This document shows, one piece after another, positions 35,269 to 43,732 of a DNA stretch of 64,000 nucleotides. The stretch is from positions 4,960,001 through 5,024,000 of the forward strand of contig NZ_CP017248.1 of NCBI RefSeq assembly GCF_001735805.1, in the 5' to 3' direction. Position numbers and translations under genes: made by a program. The DNA comes from Streptomyces fodineus (lineage in GTDB: Bacteria; Actinomycetota; Actinomycetes; Streptomycetales; Streptomycetaceae). Numbering within the stretch: position 1 is the first letter of the stretch; each line of letters starts with the position of its first letter. The notes under the pieces were generated by a model that searched no databases, had not been told where the DNA came from, and saw only the letters and a program-made list of their open reading frames with translations.

Positions 35269-36378
35269 TCAGCCCTGCTCGATGAGCGCGTCCGGCTTGC
35301 CCTTGCTGCGCGGGCGTTCCTCGACCATCTTGCCCCAGACGATCAGCCGGTACTTGCTGGTGAACTCCGGCGTGCAGGTGGTGAGGGTGATGTAGCGGCC
35401 GGGCCGGGTGAAACCCGATCCCCTCGGGACGGGGTCCAGCACACTCGTGTTCGACGGCGAGGTCACCGGCAGCATCGACGCCACCTTGTAGACGTAGTAC
35501 GTGTCCTGCGTCTCCACCACGACCACGTCGCCGGCCTTGAGCTTGTTGATGTACCGGAACGGTTCCCCGTGGGTGTTGCGATGCGCGGCCAGCCCGAAGT
35601 TGCCGGTCTTCGCATCGGGCATCGCGGTCTTCAGCGGAGGCTCGCCGTAGTGCCCGACCATGCCCTTGTCGAGCACCTTGGCGTTGCTGACGCCCTCCGC
35701 GATCGGTGCGACCACGTCCAGCTTGGGGATGTGCAGGATGGCGAAGCCCTGCCCCGGCGCGAAGACACCCGGGTTGCGCTTGCCGCTGGCCCAGTCGTCC
35801 TGGAGCTGGTGCGTCTCGCTGCCCGCCTGCGCGTGGGCGCGGACGTTGGTCCACCACAGCTGGTAGGTGACGAACAGCAGCATCAGCACGCCGGTGGTGA
35901 TGAACACCTCGCCGATCGCCCGGCTCACGAGGACGGCCGGACTCGGCTTGCGCAGCCGCGCCTGCCGCCGCGCCTCCACCCGGGTCAGCGGCCGGCCGGA
36001 CTCCGCCCGCCCGGGCGGTGCCCCGGAGGGCGTCGTCTCCCGGCCGCCGCCATGCCGCCCACCGCGCCGCCTGGCGGCCTTTCTGCGGGCTGCACGGCCC
36101 CCGACCGAAATCCCGGTGGCGGAGGAGCCAGAAGGGGCCACAGAGGCCGCAGAGGCGGCTATAGGCTCGCTCTCCGGGCCCGCAGAGGGCGGACCGGGCA
36201 TCCGCAGCGCCATCGTCTCGTCGTCCAGGACGGGCCGATAGGGTTCTTCGTACGACCCGCCGTACGACTCCTGCTGCGCCGCACCCGCCGCGTCCCAGTC
36301 CCCCAACGCGCCAGAAGCCTCGTACGACTGATCCCCGTACGAGGCATCGGTCTCGCGCTCCGGGCGCAGCGCGGTCAC
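35269..36378 (-). CDS. srtE1: Class E sortase with a long cytoplasmic N-terminus (SrtE1-like)
   Basis: 369-residue sortase. The first 145 or so residues are a cytoplasmic region rich in Glu, Ser, Gly and Arg, with a basic RRKAARRRGGRHGGG stretch. A membrane helix (IGEVFITTGVLMLLFVTYQL) and the sortase barrel follow, with FGLAAHRNTHG, YITLTTCTPEFT (Cys near 335) and SKYRLIVWG. The GTG at 36378 overlaps the pabA stop (GTGA). It matches the position of SrtE1. It probably acts with SrtE2 on overlapping substrates. Confidence 0.88.
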   Translation of the reverse strand: MTALRPERETDASYGDQSYEASGALGDWDAAGAAQQESYGGSYEEPYRPVLDDETMALRMPGPPSAGPESEPIAASAASVAPSGSSATGISVGGRAARRKAARRRGGRHGGGRETTPSGAPPGRAESGRPLTRVEARRQARLRKPSPAVLVSRAIGEVFITTGVLMLLFVTYQLWWTNVRAHAQAGSETHQLQDDWASGKRNPGVFAPGQGFAILHIPKLDVVAPIAEGVSNAKVLDKGMVGHYGEPPLKTAMPDAKTGNFGLAAHRNTHGEPFRYINKLKAGDVVVVETQDTYYVYKVASMLPVTSPSNTSVLDPVPRGSGFTRPGRYITLTTCTPEFTSKYRLIVWGKMVEERPRSKGKPDALIEQG

Positions 36379-37013
36379 GCCGTGGCCCTGCCCACCACCG
36401 GGGCGAGCCCCGTCGACCTCGCCACGGCACCCTCGTCGCCGCACTCCGCCAGCCAGTTGGCCAGCATCCGGTGCCCGTGCTCGGTCAGCACCGACTCGGG
36501 GTGGAACTGCACGCCCTCGACCCGGAGTTCACGGTGACGCAGGCCCATGACGATGCCGTCGTGCGTGCGGGCGGTCACCTCCAGCTCGGCCGGGACCGTC
36601 GCCGGCTCGGCGGCCAGGGAGTGGTAGCGGGTCGCCGTGAAGGGGGAGGGCAGGCCCGCGAAGACACCCTTGCCCTCGTGCTCGACCAGCGAGGTCTTGC
36701 CGTGCAGCAGCTCGGGCGCCCGGTCCACCACACCGCCGTACGCCACCTGCATCGACTGCATGCCGAGGCACACTCCGAAGACCGGCACCCCGGTGGCCGC
36801 GCAGTGGCGGACCATGTCCACGCACACGCCCGCCTCCTGCGGAGTGCCCGGCCCGGGCGAGAGCAGCACACCGTCGAAGCCGTCCTGGGCATGCGCGGTC
36901 GACACCTCGTCGTTGCGCAGTACCTCGCACTCGGCGCCCAGCTGGTAGAGGTACTGGACGATGTTGAAGACGAAGCTGTCGTAGTTGTCGACGACGAGAA
37001 TCCGCGCGCTCAC
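36375..37013 (-). CDS. pabA: Aminodeoxychorismate/anthranilate synthase glutamine amidotransferase
   Basis: 212-residue class I glutamine amidotransferase. VVDNYDSFVFNIVQYL opens it; LSPGPGTPQEAG, the nucleophile Cys in GVCLGMQSMQ and the His/Glu pair in VQFHPESVLTEHG complete the triad. It supplies ammonia to a PabB- or TrpE-type synthase, for folate or tryptophan synthesis; the partner is not here, so the choice is open. The GTG at 37013 overlaps the stop of the small membrane protein gene, and its stop overlaps srtE1. Having it inside a sortase operon is a conserved actinobacterial arrangement. Confidence 0.93.
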   Translation of the reverse strand: MSARILVVDNYDSFVFNIVQYLYQLGAECEVLRNDEVSTAHAQDGFDGVLLSPGPGTPQEAGVCVDMVRHCAATGVPVFGVCLGMQSMQVAYGGVVDRAPELLHGKTSLVEHEGKGVFAGLPSPFTATRYHSLAAEPATVPAELEVTARTHDGIVMGLRHRELRVEGVQFHPESVLTEHGHRMLANWLAECGDEGAVARSTGLAPVVGRATA

Positions 37014-37171
37014 TGGTTGTTCACCGTCACATCGTTGAAGGGCAGCAGCGGTTCGGCCCAGGGGAAGACGTACTGGAAGAGGACGTAGATCACGGCCATG
37101 ATCAGTACGAGTGAGATGAGTGCCTTCATCCACACGTTCCCCGGCAGATGCCGCCAGATCCAGCCGTACAT
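37010..37171 (-). CDS. Small single-span membrane protein
   Basis: 53 residues: MYGWIWRHLPGNVWMKALIS, then a hydrophobic helix (LVLIMAVIYVLFQYVFPW) and a short polar end NDVTVNNQ. A ribosome site AAGGAA precedes the ATG at 37171. The stop overlaps the pabA start by four bases, a tight coupling that supports its reality. It is of unknown function, and its place between two sortases suggests a role in the envelope. Confidence 0.8.
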   Translation of the reverse strand: MYGWIWRHLPGNVWMKALISLVLIMAVIYVLFQYVFPWAEPLLPFNDVTVNNQ

Positions 37172-37223
37172 GCCGTTCCTTCCGTCTCCCCACGGCACCA
37201 GACTCCCGCCGCACGCCACCAGA

Positions 37224-37922
37224 CTAACGGCGCAGAGCCTTCGGTTCGCCTGCCTCCACGGACTGGGTGGAGTCCAGGTGCGCCCACACGATCAGCCGGT
37301 GACTGTGCCCCCATTCCGGATCGCACGTGGTCAGCGTCAGATAGCGGCCCGGACGCGTATACCCCGACTTACGTGGCACAGGTTCGATCACCTCAACGTC
37401 CGTCGGCACGGTTTTGTAGGGGCCTTTGTCGATCCGATACGTGAACCAGGTGGTCCCGTCCGTGAGGACGACGGCGTCCCCGGGCCGCAGCTCGGGGAAG
37501 TCCAGGAACGGGTCGCCGTACGTGCGCCGGTGCCCGGCCACCGCGAAGTTGCCCTCCTGGCCCAGCTGCGCGGTGCCCGCGTAATGGGCGAGGCCCTTGG
37601 CCAGCACATCCCGGCCGGTGCCCTCCAGAACCGGCTTGTTCCACGTGAAACCAAGCCGCGGAATGTACATGATCGCGAAGGCCTTGCCGTAGTCGTACGG
37701 CGCCGGTTTCGTCACGGTGACCGTCTGCTCACCCGGGGTGTCCGCCCGGGCGGTCGGCTGCATGTTCCCCTTCGACCACTGCCGGTGCAGCTGGTCGATC
37801 TGGTCGTTCATGGCACCGTCGGCCCGCAACCCCGTCCAGAACAGCACATAGGCGACGAAGAGCACGATCAGGGTGCCGACGGTGATGCACAGCTCGCTGA
37901 CGGTCCGGACGATCACGCGCAC
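37224..37922 (-). CDS. Third class E sortase
   Basis: 232-residue sortase: membrane helix near the N-terminus (ITVGTLIVLFVAYVLFW), then the barrel with FAVAGHRRTYGDPF (catalytic His), YLTLTTCDPEW (Cys near 200) and HSHRLIVWAHL (Arg). The GTG at 37922 was chosen because GGAGG lies 5 bases before it; the frame stays open upstream. It differs from the first two mainly in the insert before the His motif (TPGEQTVTVTKPAPYDYG). Substrate unknown. An internal near-parS sequence lies at 37638. Confidence 0.85.
   Translation of the reverse strand: MRVIVRTVSELCITVGTLIVLFVAYVLFWTGLRADGAMNDQIDQLHRQWSKGNMQPTARADTPGEQTVTVTKPAPYDYGKAFAIMYIPRLGFTWNKPVLEGTGRDVLAKGLAHYAGTAQLGQEGNFAVAGHRRTYGDPFLDFPELRPGDAVVLTDGTTWFTYRIDKGPYKTVPTDVEVIEPVPRKSGYTRPGRYLTLTTCDPEWGHSHRLIVWAHLDSTQSVEAGEPKALRR
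37638..37651. promoter_or_regulatory. Near-consensus parS inside the third sortase gene
   Basis: GTTCCACGTGAAAC differs from the perfect site at one base (position 4, C for T). Streptomyces ParB is known to use several one-mismatch sites near the origin, so this may be a weaker member of the set. Confidence 0.55.
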
Positions 37923-37987
37923 CGGCGCCTCCGTTGACGGACGGCTGACGGATGGCAGACGAGGGGCAGACGAAGGCGGACGAAGGA

Positions 37988-38776
37988 CTACTGCACGGGC
38001 TTGGCGTAGTGCAGATCCACTGTGCCCGAGTAACCGGGAAGAGTCACCGTCCCGTCGTCGGTGACTTTCCAGCCGAGGCCGTAGACGTTGACGTACACCA
38101 TGTAGGTCTGGATCGCCTTGCTCGCCGCCAGCGCCTGCTGCAGCCTGCCCGGGTCCCCCACCGCGGTGATCTTGTACGGCGGTGAGTAGACCCGGCCCTG
38201 GAGGATCAGGGTGTTGCCGACACAGCGCACCGCGCTGGTGGAGATCAGCCGCTGGTCCATGACCTTGATGCCCTGGGCGCCGCCCTGCCACAGGGCGTTC
38301 ACCACGGCTTGCAGGTCCTGCTGGTGGATGACCAGGTAGTCGGGCTGCGGCTCCGGATAGCCGGGGAGCTTGGCGGTGGCGTTGGGCGGGGCGTCGTTGA
38401 GCGTGACGGTGATGGCCCGGCCGGTGAGTTTCCGGGTGCCGGCGTTCTTCTCCAGCCCGCTGAGCCTGCGGTCCTGCGCCTTGCTGCTGCCGGCGTCGCT
38501 CTCGGCGAGCGACTCCACACTCGCGCGCAGGGCCGCGTTGGACTCGTCCAGCCCCTTGTTCTTATGGCTGCGCTGCTGGATCAGGTCGGACAGCTTCAGC
38601 AGGGAGCCGTCCTGGCGGATGTCGGTGCCCTTGGCCGTGTTGAAGCTGGTGAAGAAGATCAGCCCCGCGAGGGCGAAGACGGCGGCCGTCAGCATCCGCA
38701 CGGGGCGCACACGCAGGCGACGGCCAGGGCCGGAGCCCGTTGATTGCGTCCCGGGGGAGTCGGCAGAATTGCTCAA
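37988..38776 (-). CDS. DUF881 family membrane protein
   Basis: 262-residue DUF881 protein: short basic cytoplasmic N-terminus, a membrane helix (TAAVFALAGLIFFTSF), a coiled-coil region (about 60-115) and the DUF881 domain with VIHQQDLQAVVNALW, GAQGIKVMDQRLISTSAV and the GNTLILQGRVYSPPYKI motif. It is the neighbour of crgA in actinobacteria, and a role in the cell envelope or division is presumed. The TTG start at 38776 is supported by AAGGAGAT eight bases before. It is divergent from crgA. Confidence 0.87.
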   Translation of the reverse strand: MSNSADSPGTQSTGSGPGRRLRVRPVRMLTAAVFALAGLIFFTSFNTAKGTDIRQDGSLLKLSDLIQQRSHKNKGLDESNAALRASVESLAESDAGSSKAQDRRLSGLEKNAGTRKLTGRAITVTLNDAPPNATAKLPGYPEPQPDYLVIHQQDLQAVVNALWQGGAQGIKVMDQRLISTSAVRCVGNTLILQGRVYSPPYKITAVGDPGRLQQALAASKAIQTYMVYVNVYGLGWKVTDDGTVTLPGYSGTVDLHYAKPVQ

Positions 38777-38929
38777 CGGACCCTTATCTCCTTCAGCGCC
38801 GCGGAAGCACTACGCTAACGGACGCCCGGGGGAGCACACAGAGTCGTCATGTTGGCCCCTTGTACGCTGCCCCGAGCTCCGACCCAGTTCCCTGCGCGGC
38901 CACGCAGCGCATCGACAGGAGAGACCCTC

Positions 38930-39184
38930 GTGCCGAAGTCACGTATCCGCAAGAAGGCCGACTACACGCCGCCGCCGGCCAAGCAGACGCAGGCGATCAA
39001 GCTGGGCAGCAGCGCCTGGGTCGCGCCCGTCATGCTGGCCATGTTCATCATCGGCCTGGCCTGGATCGTCGTCTTCTATGTGACCGACGGTTCACTGCCC
39101 ATCGACGCGCTGGACAACTGGAACATCGTGGTCGGCTTCGGCTTCATCGCCGCCGGCTTCGGCGTCTCCACGCAGTGGAAGTAG
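38930..39184 (+). CDS. crgA: Cell division protein CrgA
   Basis: 84-residue CrgA: basic N-terminus (PKSRIRKKADYTPPP), two membrane helices (about 32-53 and 62-80) with the short loop YVTDGSLPIDALDNWN, and the end GFGVSTQWK. Length is exactly as in Streptomyces, where CrgA delays FtsZ ring formation and coordinates aerial sporulation septation. The GTG at 38930 follows AGGAGAG. A DnaA-box cluster begins about 20 bases after the stop. Confidence 0.95.
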   Translation: MPKSRIRKKADYTPPPAKQTQAIKLGSSAWVAPVMLAMFIIGLAWIVVFYVTDGSLPIDALDNWNIVVGFGFIAAGFGVSTQWK

Positions 39185-39204
39185 CTCTGCCCAGGGCTAT
39201 CCAC

Positions 39205-39408
39205 TGAGTTATCCACAGCGGTTTTCCACATGGGGAAAAGAAAGACGATCTGTGGATAACTCATCGGGCGTTGACGCCGGTGTGACTGGCCTACCGGCCC
39301 CCATACACCAGTTCGCCCGCTGGCTGACCTGCGAAAACACATCCGAGCGACAGGGGGCACAGCTGTGCCCGCACGCGATGCACAAGATCCGCCACAGGCT
39401 GTGGACAA
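39205..39408. promoter_or_regulatory. Cluster of DnaA boxes between crgA and the rhomboid gene
   Basis: TGAGTTATCCACAG (39205-39218) and its exact complement CTGTGGATAACTCA (39250-39263) form a 14-bp inverted repeat; each arm holds TTATCCACA, the strong box of E. coli type. TTTTCCACA (39222-39230) lies between them and TGTGGACAA (39400-39408, perfect Streptomyces box, minus strand) follows. Four boxes in a 234-base non-coding gap point to DnaA titration or regulation rather than chance. It is outside oriC. Confidence 0.75.
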
Positions 39409-39418
39409 CGGTTCGGTA

Positions 39419-40309
39419 TCAGGTGAGCTGAGCGGTCCTGACCAGCGTGAGTACCACCACGACGGCGAGTACGACCGCACAGGTGCCGTACTGGACGAGT
39501 GCGCGCTTCTCGCGCGGCGCGTGCACCATGGCGTAGCCGGTGACGACGCCGGCGACCAGGCCGCCGATGTGGGCCTGCCAGGCGATGTTGAAGCCCGGGT
39601 AGAAAGTGATGATCAGGTTGATCACCAGCATGGCGACCAGCGGGCGCAGGTCGTAGTTGAGCCGGCGCATCAGCACGCCGGTCGCGCCGAAGAGGCCGAA
39701 GATCGCTCCGGAGGCGCCGAGCGAGGGCGCGTTGGGTTCGGCCAGCAGATAGGTGAGCGCGCTGCCGGCCAGGCCCGAGACGAAGTACAGCGCGAGATAG
39801 CGGGCGCGGCCGAGGGCGGCTTCCAGGGGGCCGCCGATCCACCACAGGCTGAGCATGTTGAACAGGATGTGGGCGTAGCCGCCGTGCAGGAACATCGCGG
39901 TCAGCATGCGGTAGTACTGGCCCTCGGCGATGCCCTCGATCGGGCCGAACAGGGAGTACTGGGCCCGGCCGATCAGCTCGAACTTGTCGGTGAAGCTGTT
40001 GCCCAGGGAGAGCTGTACCAGGTACACGGCGAGGTTGATGCCGATCAGCACCTTGGTGAGCAGCCGGGGGTCGGCCGTGACCGTGCCGCCCGCGAGCGTG
40101 CGTGGCTGGGAGGCCGTCGCTGCGTGTCCCGTGCCGCTGCCGCCGCGCACGCACTCGGGGCACTGGAAGCCGACCGAGGCGCTGACCATGCACTCGGGGC
40201 AGATGGGGCGCTCGCAGCGGGTGCAGCGCACACCGGTCTCGCGGTCCGGGTGCCGGTAGCACACGGGCACGCGGTGGGCGTCCTGCGTGCTGCCTTCGGC
40301 CTGCTCCAT
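39419..40309 (-). CDS. Rhomboid-family intramembrane serine protease
   Basis: 296-residue protein. The N-terminus has a B-box-like zinc-binding region (CYRHPDRETGVRCTRCERPI, then CPEC and CPEC). The rhomboid domain has ALFLHGGYAHI-like MLTAMFLHGGYAHILFNMLS, the catalytic Ser in GASGAIFGLFG and His in AHIGGLVAG, forming the Ser-His dyad across six helices. The ATG at 40309 follows AAGGGGA. It may release membrane-anchored regulators; substrate unknown. Same gene order as other actinobacteria (crgA-rhomboid-ppiA). Confidence 0.92.
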   Translation of the reverse strand: MEQAEGSTQDAHRVPVCYRHPDRETGVRCTRCERPICPECMVSASVGFQCPECVRGGSGTGHAATASQPRTLAGGTVTADPRLLTKVLIGINLAVYLVQLSLGNSFTDKFELIGRAQYSLFGPIEGIAEGQYYRMLTAMFLHGGYAHILFNMLSLWWIGGPLEAALGRARYLALYFVSGLAGSALTYLLAEPNAPSLGASGAIFGLFGATGVLMRRLNYDLRPLVAMLVINLIITFYPGFNIAWQAHIGGLVAGVVTGYAMVHAPREKRALVQYGTCAVVLAVVVVLTLVRTAQLT

Positions 40310-40424
40310 CGGTTCCCCTTGCTCGTCGTGGGACTGCCCCGGCAATGCCCCGCCCCGCTCATCCTTGGTACGGACGAGCGGGGCGTTTGGTTCCCTGCGG
40401 GATATTCCGGCCGAGCCGGCGGGC

Positions 40425-40955
40425 TCAGCCCTCGCGCTTCTCGACGACGACCTCGTTGATCACGACGTCCTTGGCCGGGCGGTCGTTGCGGCCGGTGGGC
40501 ACGCCGGCGATAGCGTCGACGACCTTCTGGCTGGCCGGGTCGGTGACCTCGCCGAAGATGGTGTGCTTGCGGTTCAGCCACGTCGTCGGGGCGACGGTGA
40601 TGAAGAACTGCGAGCCGTTGGTGCCCGGGCCGGCGTTGGCCATGGCCAGCAGGTACGGCTTGTTGAAGGACAGGTCCGGGTGGAACTCGTCCCCGAACTT
40701 GTAGCCGGGGCCGCCGATGCCGCTGCCCAGCGGGTCGCCGCCCTGGATCATGAAGCCGCTGATGACACGGTGGAAGATGGTGCCGTTGTAGAGCGGCGTG
40801 TTGCTCTTCTCACCGGTCCCGGGGTGCGTCCACTCGCGCTCGCCCTGAGCCAGCTCGACGAAGTTCTTCACCGTTTCCGGCGCGTGGTTCGGGAAAAGCT
40901 GGACCACGATGTCGCCGTGGTTGGTCTTCAGGGTGGCGTAAAGCTGCTCGGCCAC
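40425..40955 (-). CDS. ppiA: Cyclophilin-type peptidyl-prolyl isomerase
   Basis: 176-residue cyclophilin: VQLFPNHAPETVKNFVELA, FHRVISGFMIQGGDP (catalytic Arg/Phe), MANAGPGTNGSQFFITVAPT and FGEVTDPASQKVVDAIAG. It has no signal peptide, so it acts in the cytoplasm on proline-limited folding. The GTG at 40955 follows GGAAGG. It is the ppiA of the conserved block. Confidence 0.94.
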   Translation of the reverse strand: MAEQLYATLKTNHGDIVVQLFPNHAPETVKNFVELAQGEREWTHPGTGEKSNTPLYNGTIFHRVISGFMIQGGDPLGSGIGGPGYKFGDEFHPDLSFNKPYLLAMANAGPGTNGSQFFITVAPTTWLNRKHTIFGEVTDPASQKVVDAIAGVPTGRNDRPAKDVVINEVVVEKREG

Positions 40956-41237
40956 GATCTGCCTTCCGTTGTCTTCCTGTGACTCCCCGATCCTCGCACG
41001 GCCGGGCCCCTGCGTCGCCCGGCGGCCATGAGTTCCGCCCGGAAGGAAGCGCTCGGCAGGGATTCGTGGCAGTGTCGACGACAGGATCGAGTTGCCCTGG
41101 ATTCGCCCGGAATCAAGCTGAAGGGAGCAATCGGCACCCATATGCCCGCCCTCGCATGCCGCGCGGGCCGTCTGCAGGCATGATCCGTAAAAGGGTGGAA
41201 AGTCGAAATACCGTACGCCACCGAGGAGGAGGAACCC

Positions 41238-41942
41238 GTGACCCGCATCGACAGCGTGCGCGCCGCGACCGGCTCGGCGAAGGACAGCGTGCTGCACGCC
41301 GCGGAAGTGGTGGCGCCCTACGCCGACACGGCCAAGGAGCGTGCCGCGCTCTACGCGCAGGAGGCACGCGTACGGCTGGCGCCCGTGGTGTCGCAGGCCG
41401 CAGAGCAGGCCCGTGTGCAGTACGACGCCCGGCTCGCCCCGCGTCTGGAACAGGCTCGTGCGCATGTGCCGCCGAAGATGGACCTGGCGGCGCATGAGGC
41501 CGCCGTCCGTGCCCGCAAGGCAGCCCGGCAGGCTGCCGAGTATTCGCGTCCGAGGATCGAGCAGGCCGTGGCGGCGACGGCTCCGGTCCGTGAGGAGGCC
41601 GCCGCGCGTGGTGCCGCCGCCCTGGCCGCGCTGCGCGGTCAGGTCTCGGCGGAGGAGATCCAGCGGCTGGCCCGCAGGCACAAGCGCCGTGCCAGGGCCG
41701 GCCGGACCGTGAAGGTGCTGGCGCTGCTCAGCATGGTGGCCGGCGGCGCGTTCGCCGCCTGGAAGTGGTGGGACAAGCAGGCCAACCCCGACTGGCTGGT
41801 CGAGCCGCCCGCCGCGACGGAGGTACCCGAGTCGGGCGGCCGGCTCAGCGCGGTGGACGGCAGCGGCACCTCGGTCCTGGACCCCGAGGTGCAGGCCAAG
41901 CAGGCCGAGGACGAGGCCGCGGACCAGGACGACCAGCAGTAG
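41238..41942 (+). CDS. DUF5324 family membrane protein
   Basis: 234-residue Ala/Arg/Glu-rich protein: a long amphipathic helical region of about 150 residues with repeated AARARA-like patterns, a membrane helix (VKVLALLSMVAGGAFAAW), then an acidic C-terminus. This matches DUF5324, a Streptomyces family of unknown function between ppiA and tRNA-Ala. The GTG follows GAGGAGGAACCC. A strong terminator overlapping parS comes after it. Confidence 0.83.
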   Translation: MTRIDSVRAATGSAKDSVLHAAEVVAPYADTAKERAALYAQEARVRLAPVVSQAAEQARVQYDARLAPRLEQARAHVPPKMDLAAHEAAVRARKAARQAAEYSRPRIEQAVAATAPVREEAAARGAAALAALRGQVSAEEIQRLARRHKRRARAGRTVKVLALLSMVAGGAFAAWKWWDKQANPDWLVEPPAATEVPESGGRLSAVDGSGTSVLDPEVQAKQAEDEAADQDDQQ

Positions 41943-41976
41943 CCGGCTCCGCTCGGTAGCGCGACCGTCGGCTGTC

Positions 41977-42028
41977 AAACGGGCCGTGGGTCAGGCGAGT
42001 TGGCACTTGCCGCACCCACGGCCCGTTT
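41977..42028. terminator. Terminator hairpin fused to a parS site
   Basis: AAACGGGCCGTGGGT and its exact complement ACCCACGGCCCGTTT make a 15-bp stem with a 22-base loop, 35 bases after the DUF5324 stop. The last four bases (GTTT) are also the first four of parS. Confidence 0.8.
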
Positions 42029-42038
42029 CACGTGAAAC
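42025..42038. promoter_or_regulatory. parS centromere site (perfect)
   Basis: GTTTCACGTGAAAC, identical to the site at 1689 and 51165, here joined to the terminator stem. A minus-strand open frame (from 42303) ends on TGA within it, as moeA does at the first site. Confidence 0.93.
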
Positions 42039-42093
42039 CACGCCTGTCGCGGCAGGCCCTGGCCCAGGCCATTGACGCGGCATGTCGGAGATG

Positions 42094-42235
42094 ACCGGAG
42101 CCTTCCGGTTGCCGAACGCGTACGTCGGCGGGGAGAGCGTCCGCGCCGGTGTAGGGGGCGATCAGCACCTCGGGGCCGGCGGTCCGGCCGAAGGCGATCG
42201 CGTCCGCGAACGATTCGCCCCCGTGGTCCGGTCCG
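42094..42235 (-). other. Possible remnant of a coding gene
   Basis: A minus-strand frame running to the stop inside parS at 42028 contains ESFADAIAFGRTAGPEVLI and following residues with very high third-position GC, like a real gene. It is short, has no start and no recognised family, and its upstream part overlaps the end of the esterase gene in another frame. It may be a gene fragment or chance. Confidence 0.25.
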
Positions 42236-43521
42236 TCATGGAGACCCTTGCGAATCCGGCGCCGGAAGGTCGAGCGGGCGAGAGCAGCTGGACCGCGCCA
42301 CATAGGCCAGACCGTCGTACTCCTCGGCCAGGACGGTGGGCGTCAGCGTGAAACGGTAGGTGAAGCGGGGCACCCCGGCGCCGAAGCTCCGGGTGTAGTG
42401 GCGGGCGGTGAGCCAGCGGTTGACCTCCGGTATCTCCTTGCCGGGCCGCAGGTCGACCAGGTGGTCCGCCGGGCAGGCCGCAGCCAGCTGCCCCTCCACG
42501 GACCGGGGTCCCCCCTCGCTGATCCGGTGCCGGACAGGTGGCCGCGCGGCGTCGTTCCCGCGCCGGGCGCGGAAGGCGCCCTTGCCGAAGAGCAGACCGA
42601 GGGCGTAATAGGCGTCCCCGTATCGCTCCGCGAGGTGACTGCCGAGCGCCGGCACGCCGCCCGCATAACGCCCCTTGAGGATGTGGCCGTTGTACGCCCA
42701 CAAGGCAACTCCGCCGGGCCCGGCCTCGAGGGCCTCGGCAACGGCATCCGCCATGTGCCGGTCACGCGCGGCGAGGGCACTGTCGTTGATGTCCGCGCAC
42801 CGTAGCGGACGGCTCGCCAGGTCGGCGGCGCGGAGCAGCGTACGGGCGTCCTCGATGGCCTGGTCCGCTTCGCCGTTGCCGGTACGGGCGGCCGGCTGGG
42901 CCCGGGTAGCCGTGAGCCACTCCATCAGTTCCTGTACGGCCCTGCCGAGTTGCCCGGCGGAGTCGGGGGGCTGCCCGGCCGGGCCGTGGCGAGGAAGCCG
43001 AAGGCATTCCCGAGCGCGGCGGCCCGTTCCGGGGCGGTGCGCCGCAGGAAGGCGTCGAGTCGCCCGACCGCGGCGGCAGGCCACTGCGGGTCGATCCCGA
43101 CGAACCGTACCCGGCGGTCCTCGGCCACCGAGGCGTTGTACCTCCGCATCCACTCGACCAGCGCGAGCACTTCCTCGGTCTTCCACGTCCAGAAGCCGAG
43201 CTGGGCGACGGCGGACCGGACGTCCCCGCGCCCGTGCAGAACGCAGGCATCGACCGAGCGAGCGGCGGCCGCGGGCGCCTCCATGGCCAGAGTACGAAAG
43301 CCCAGGTCACGGACGAGAAACTCGATGAGCCGGTGCTTGAGGAGAAAGAACTCACGGGTACCGTGGGTGGCTTCCCCCAGGCCCACGACCCGGACGTTCT
43401 TCAGGACCTCGGTCAACGGCCGAAGATCGTCGGCCGGACCGCCCGCGTCGAGCCTCCGCAGAGGCAATGCCCGCGCCGATAACCAGTCCCGGACATCCTT
43501 CGTCATCATGTTCTCCGGCAC
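42236..43521 (-). pseudogene. Erythromycin esterase family protein, frameshifted in this sequence
   Basis: The first frame (from GTG 43521, preceded by GAGGAGG) shows EreA/EreB-like motifs: VGLGEATHGTREFFLLKHRL, EAPAAAARSVDACV and FWTWKTEEVLALVEWMRRYN. It goes wrong near residue 184 and stops at 42925. The rest (SAGQLGRAVQELMEWLTA ... ALWAYNGHILKGRY ... YALGLLFGKGAFRA ... GLAYVARSS) continues in the frame ending at 42236. One extra base in the G run at 42965-42970 joins them into about 428 residues, the normal family length. Family members hydrolyse the macrolide lactone or act on unknown substrates. Either a sequencing error in a homopolymer or a decaying gene. Confidence 0.82.
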
Positions 43522-43684
43522 GGCTGCCTCCTCGGGCTGTTCCCTCGTCCCCCGAATCCTGCCTGCTCGCAGTGCACGGCCGGCAACAGGTCACGGCCAC
43601 GGACCCTCAGGCTCTCGGCCGGGTGGTCGGGGCGCGGGGGTCGGGTCGGGCAGGGGCCCGCGCCCCGCACCGCGGGCGGAACAA

Positions 43685-43727
43685 AAAGACCCCTCCGACC
43701 GCGTTTTCGCAGGTCAGAGGGGTCTTT
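43685..43727 (-). terminator. Terminator after tRNA-Ala
   Basis: AAAGACCCCTC at 43685 pairs with GAGGGGTCTTT at 43717-43727 with inner pairing GACC/GGTC. On the minus strand the stem is followed by TTTTTGT, a Rho-independent terminator directly after the tRNA. Confidence 0.8.
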
Positions 43728-43732
43728 GGCGG

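Noticed and set aside
34493..36430. One 645-codon minus frame joining two sortases
   Set aside because: The upstream half is the wrong frame of the second sortase; two separate sortase domains in different frames explain the region.
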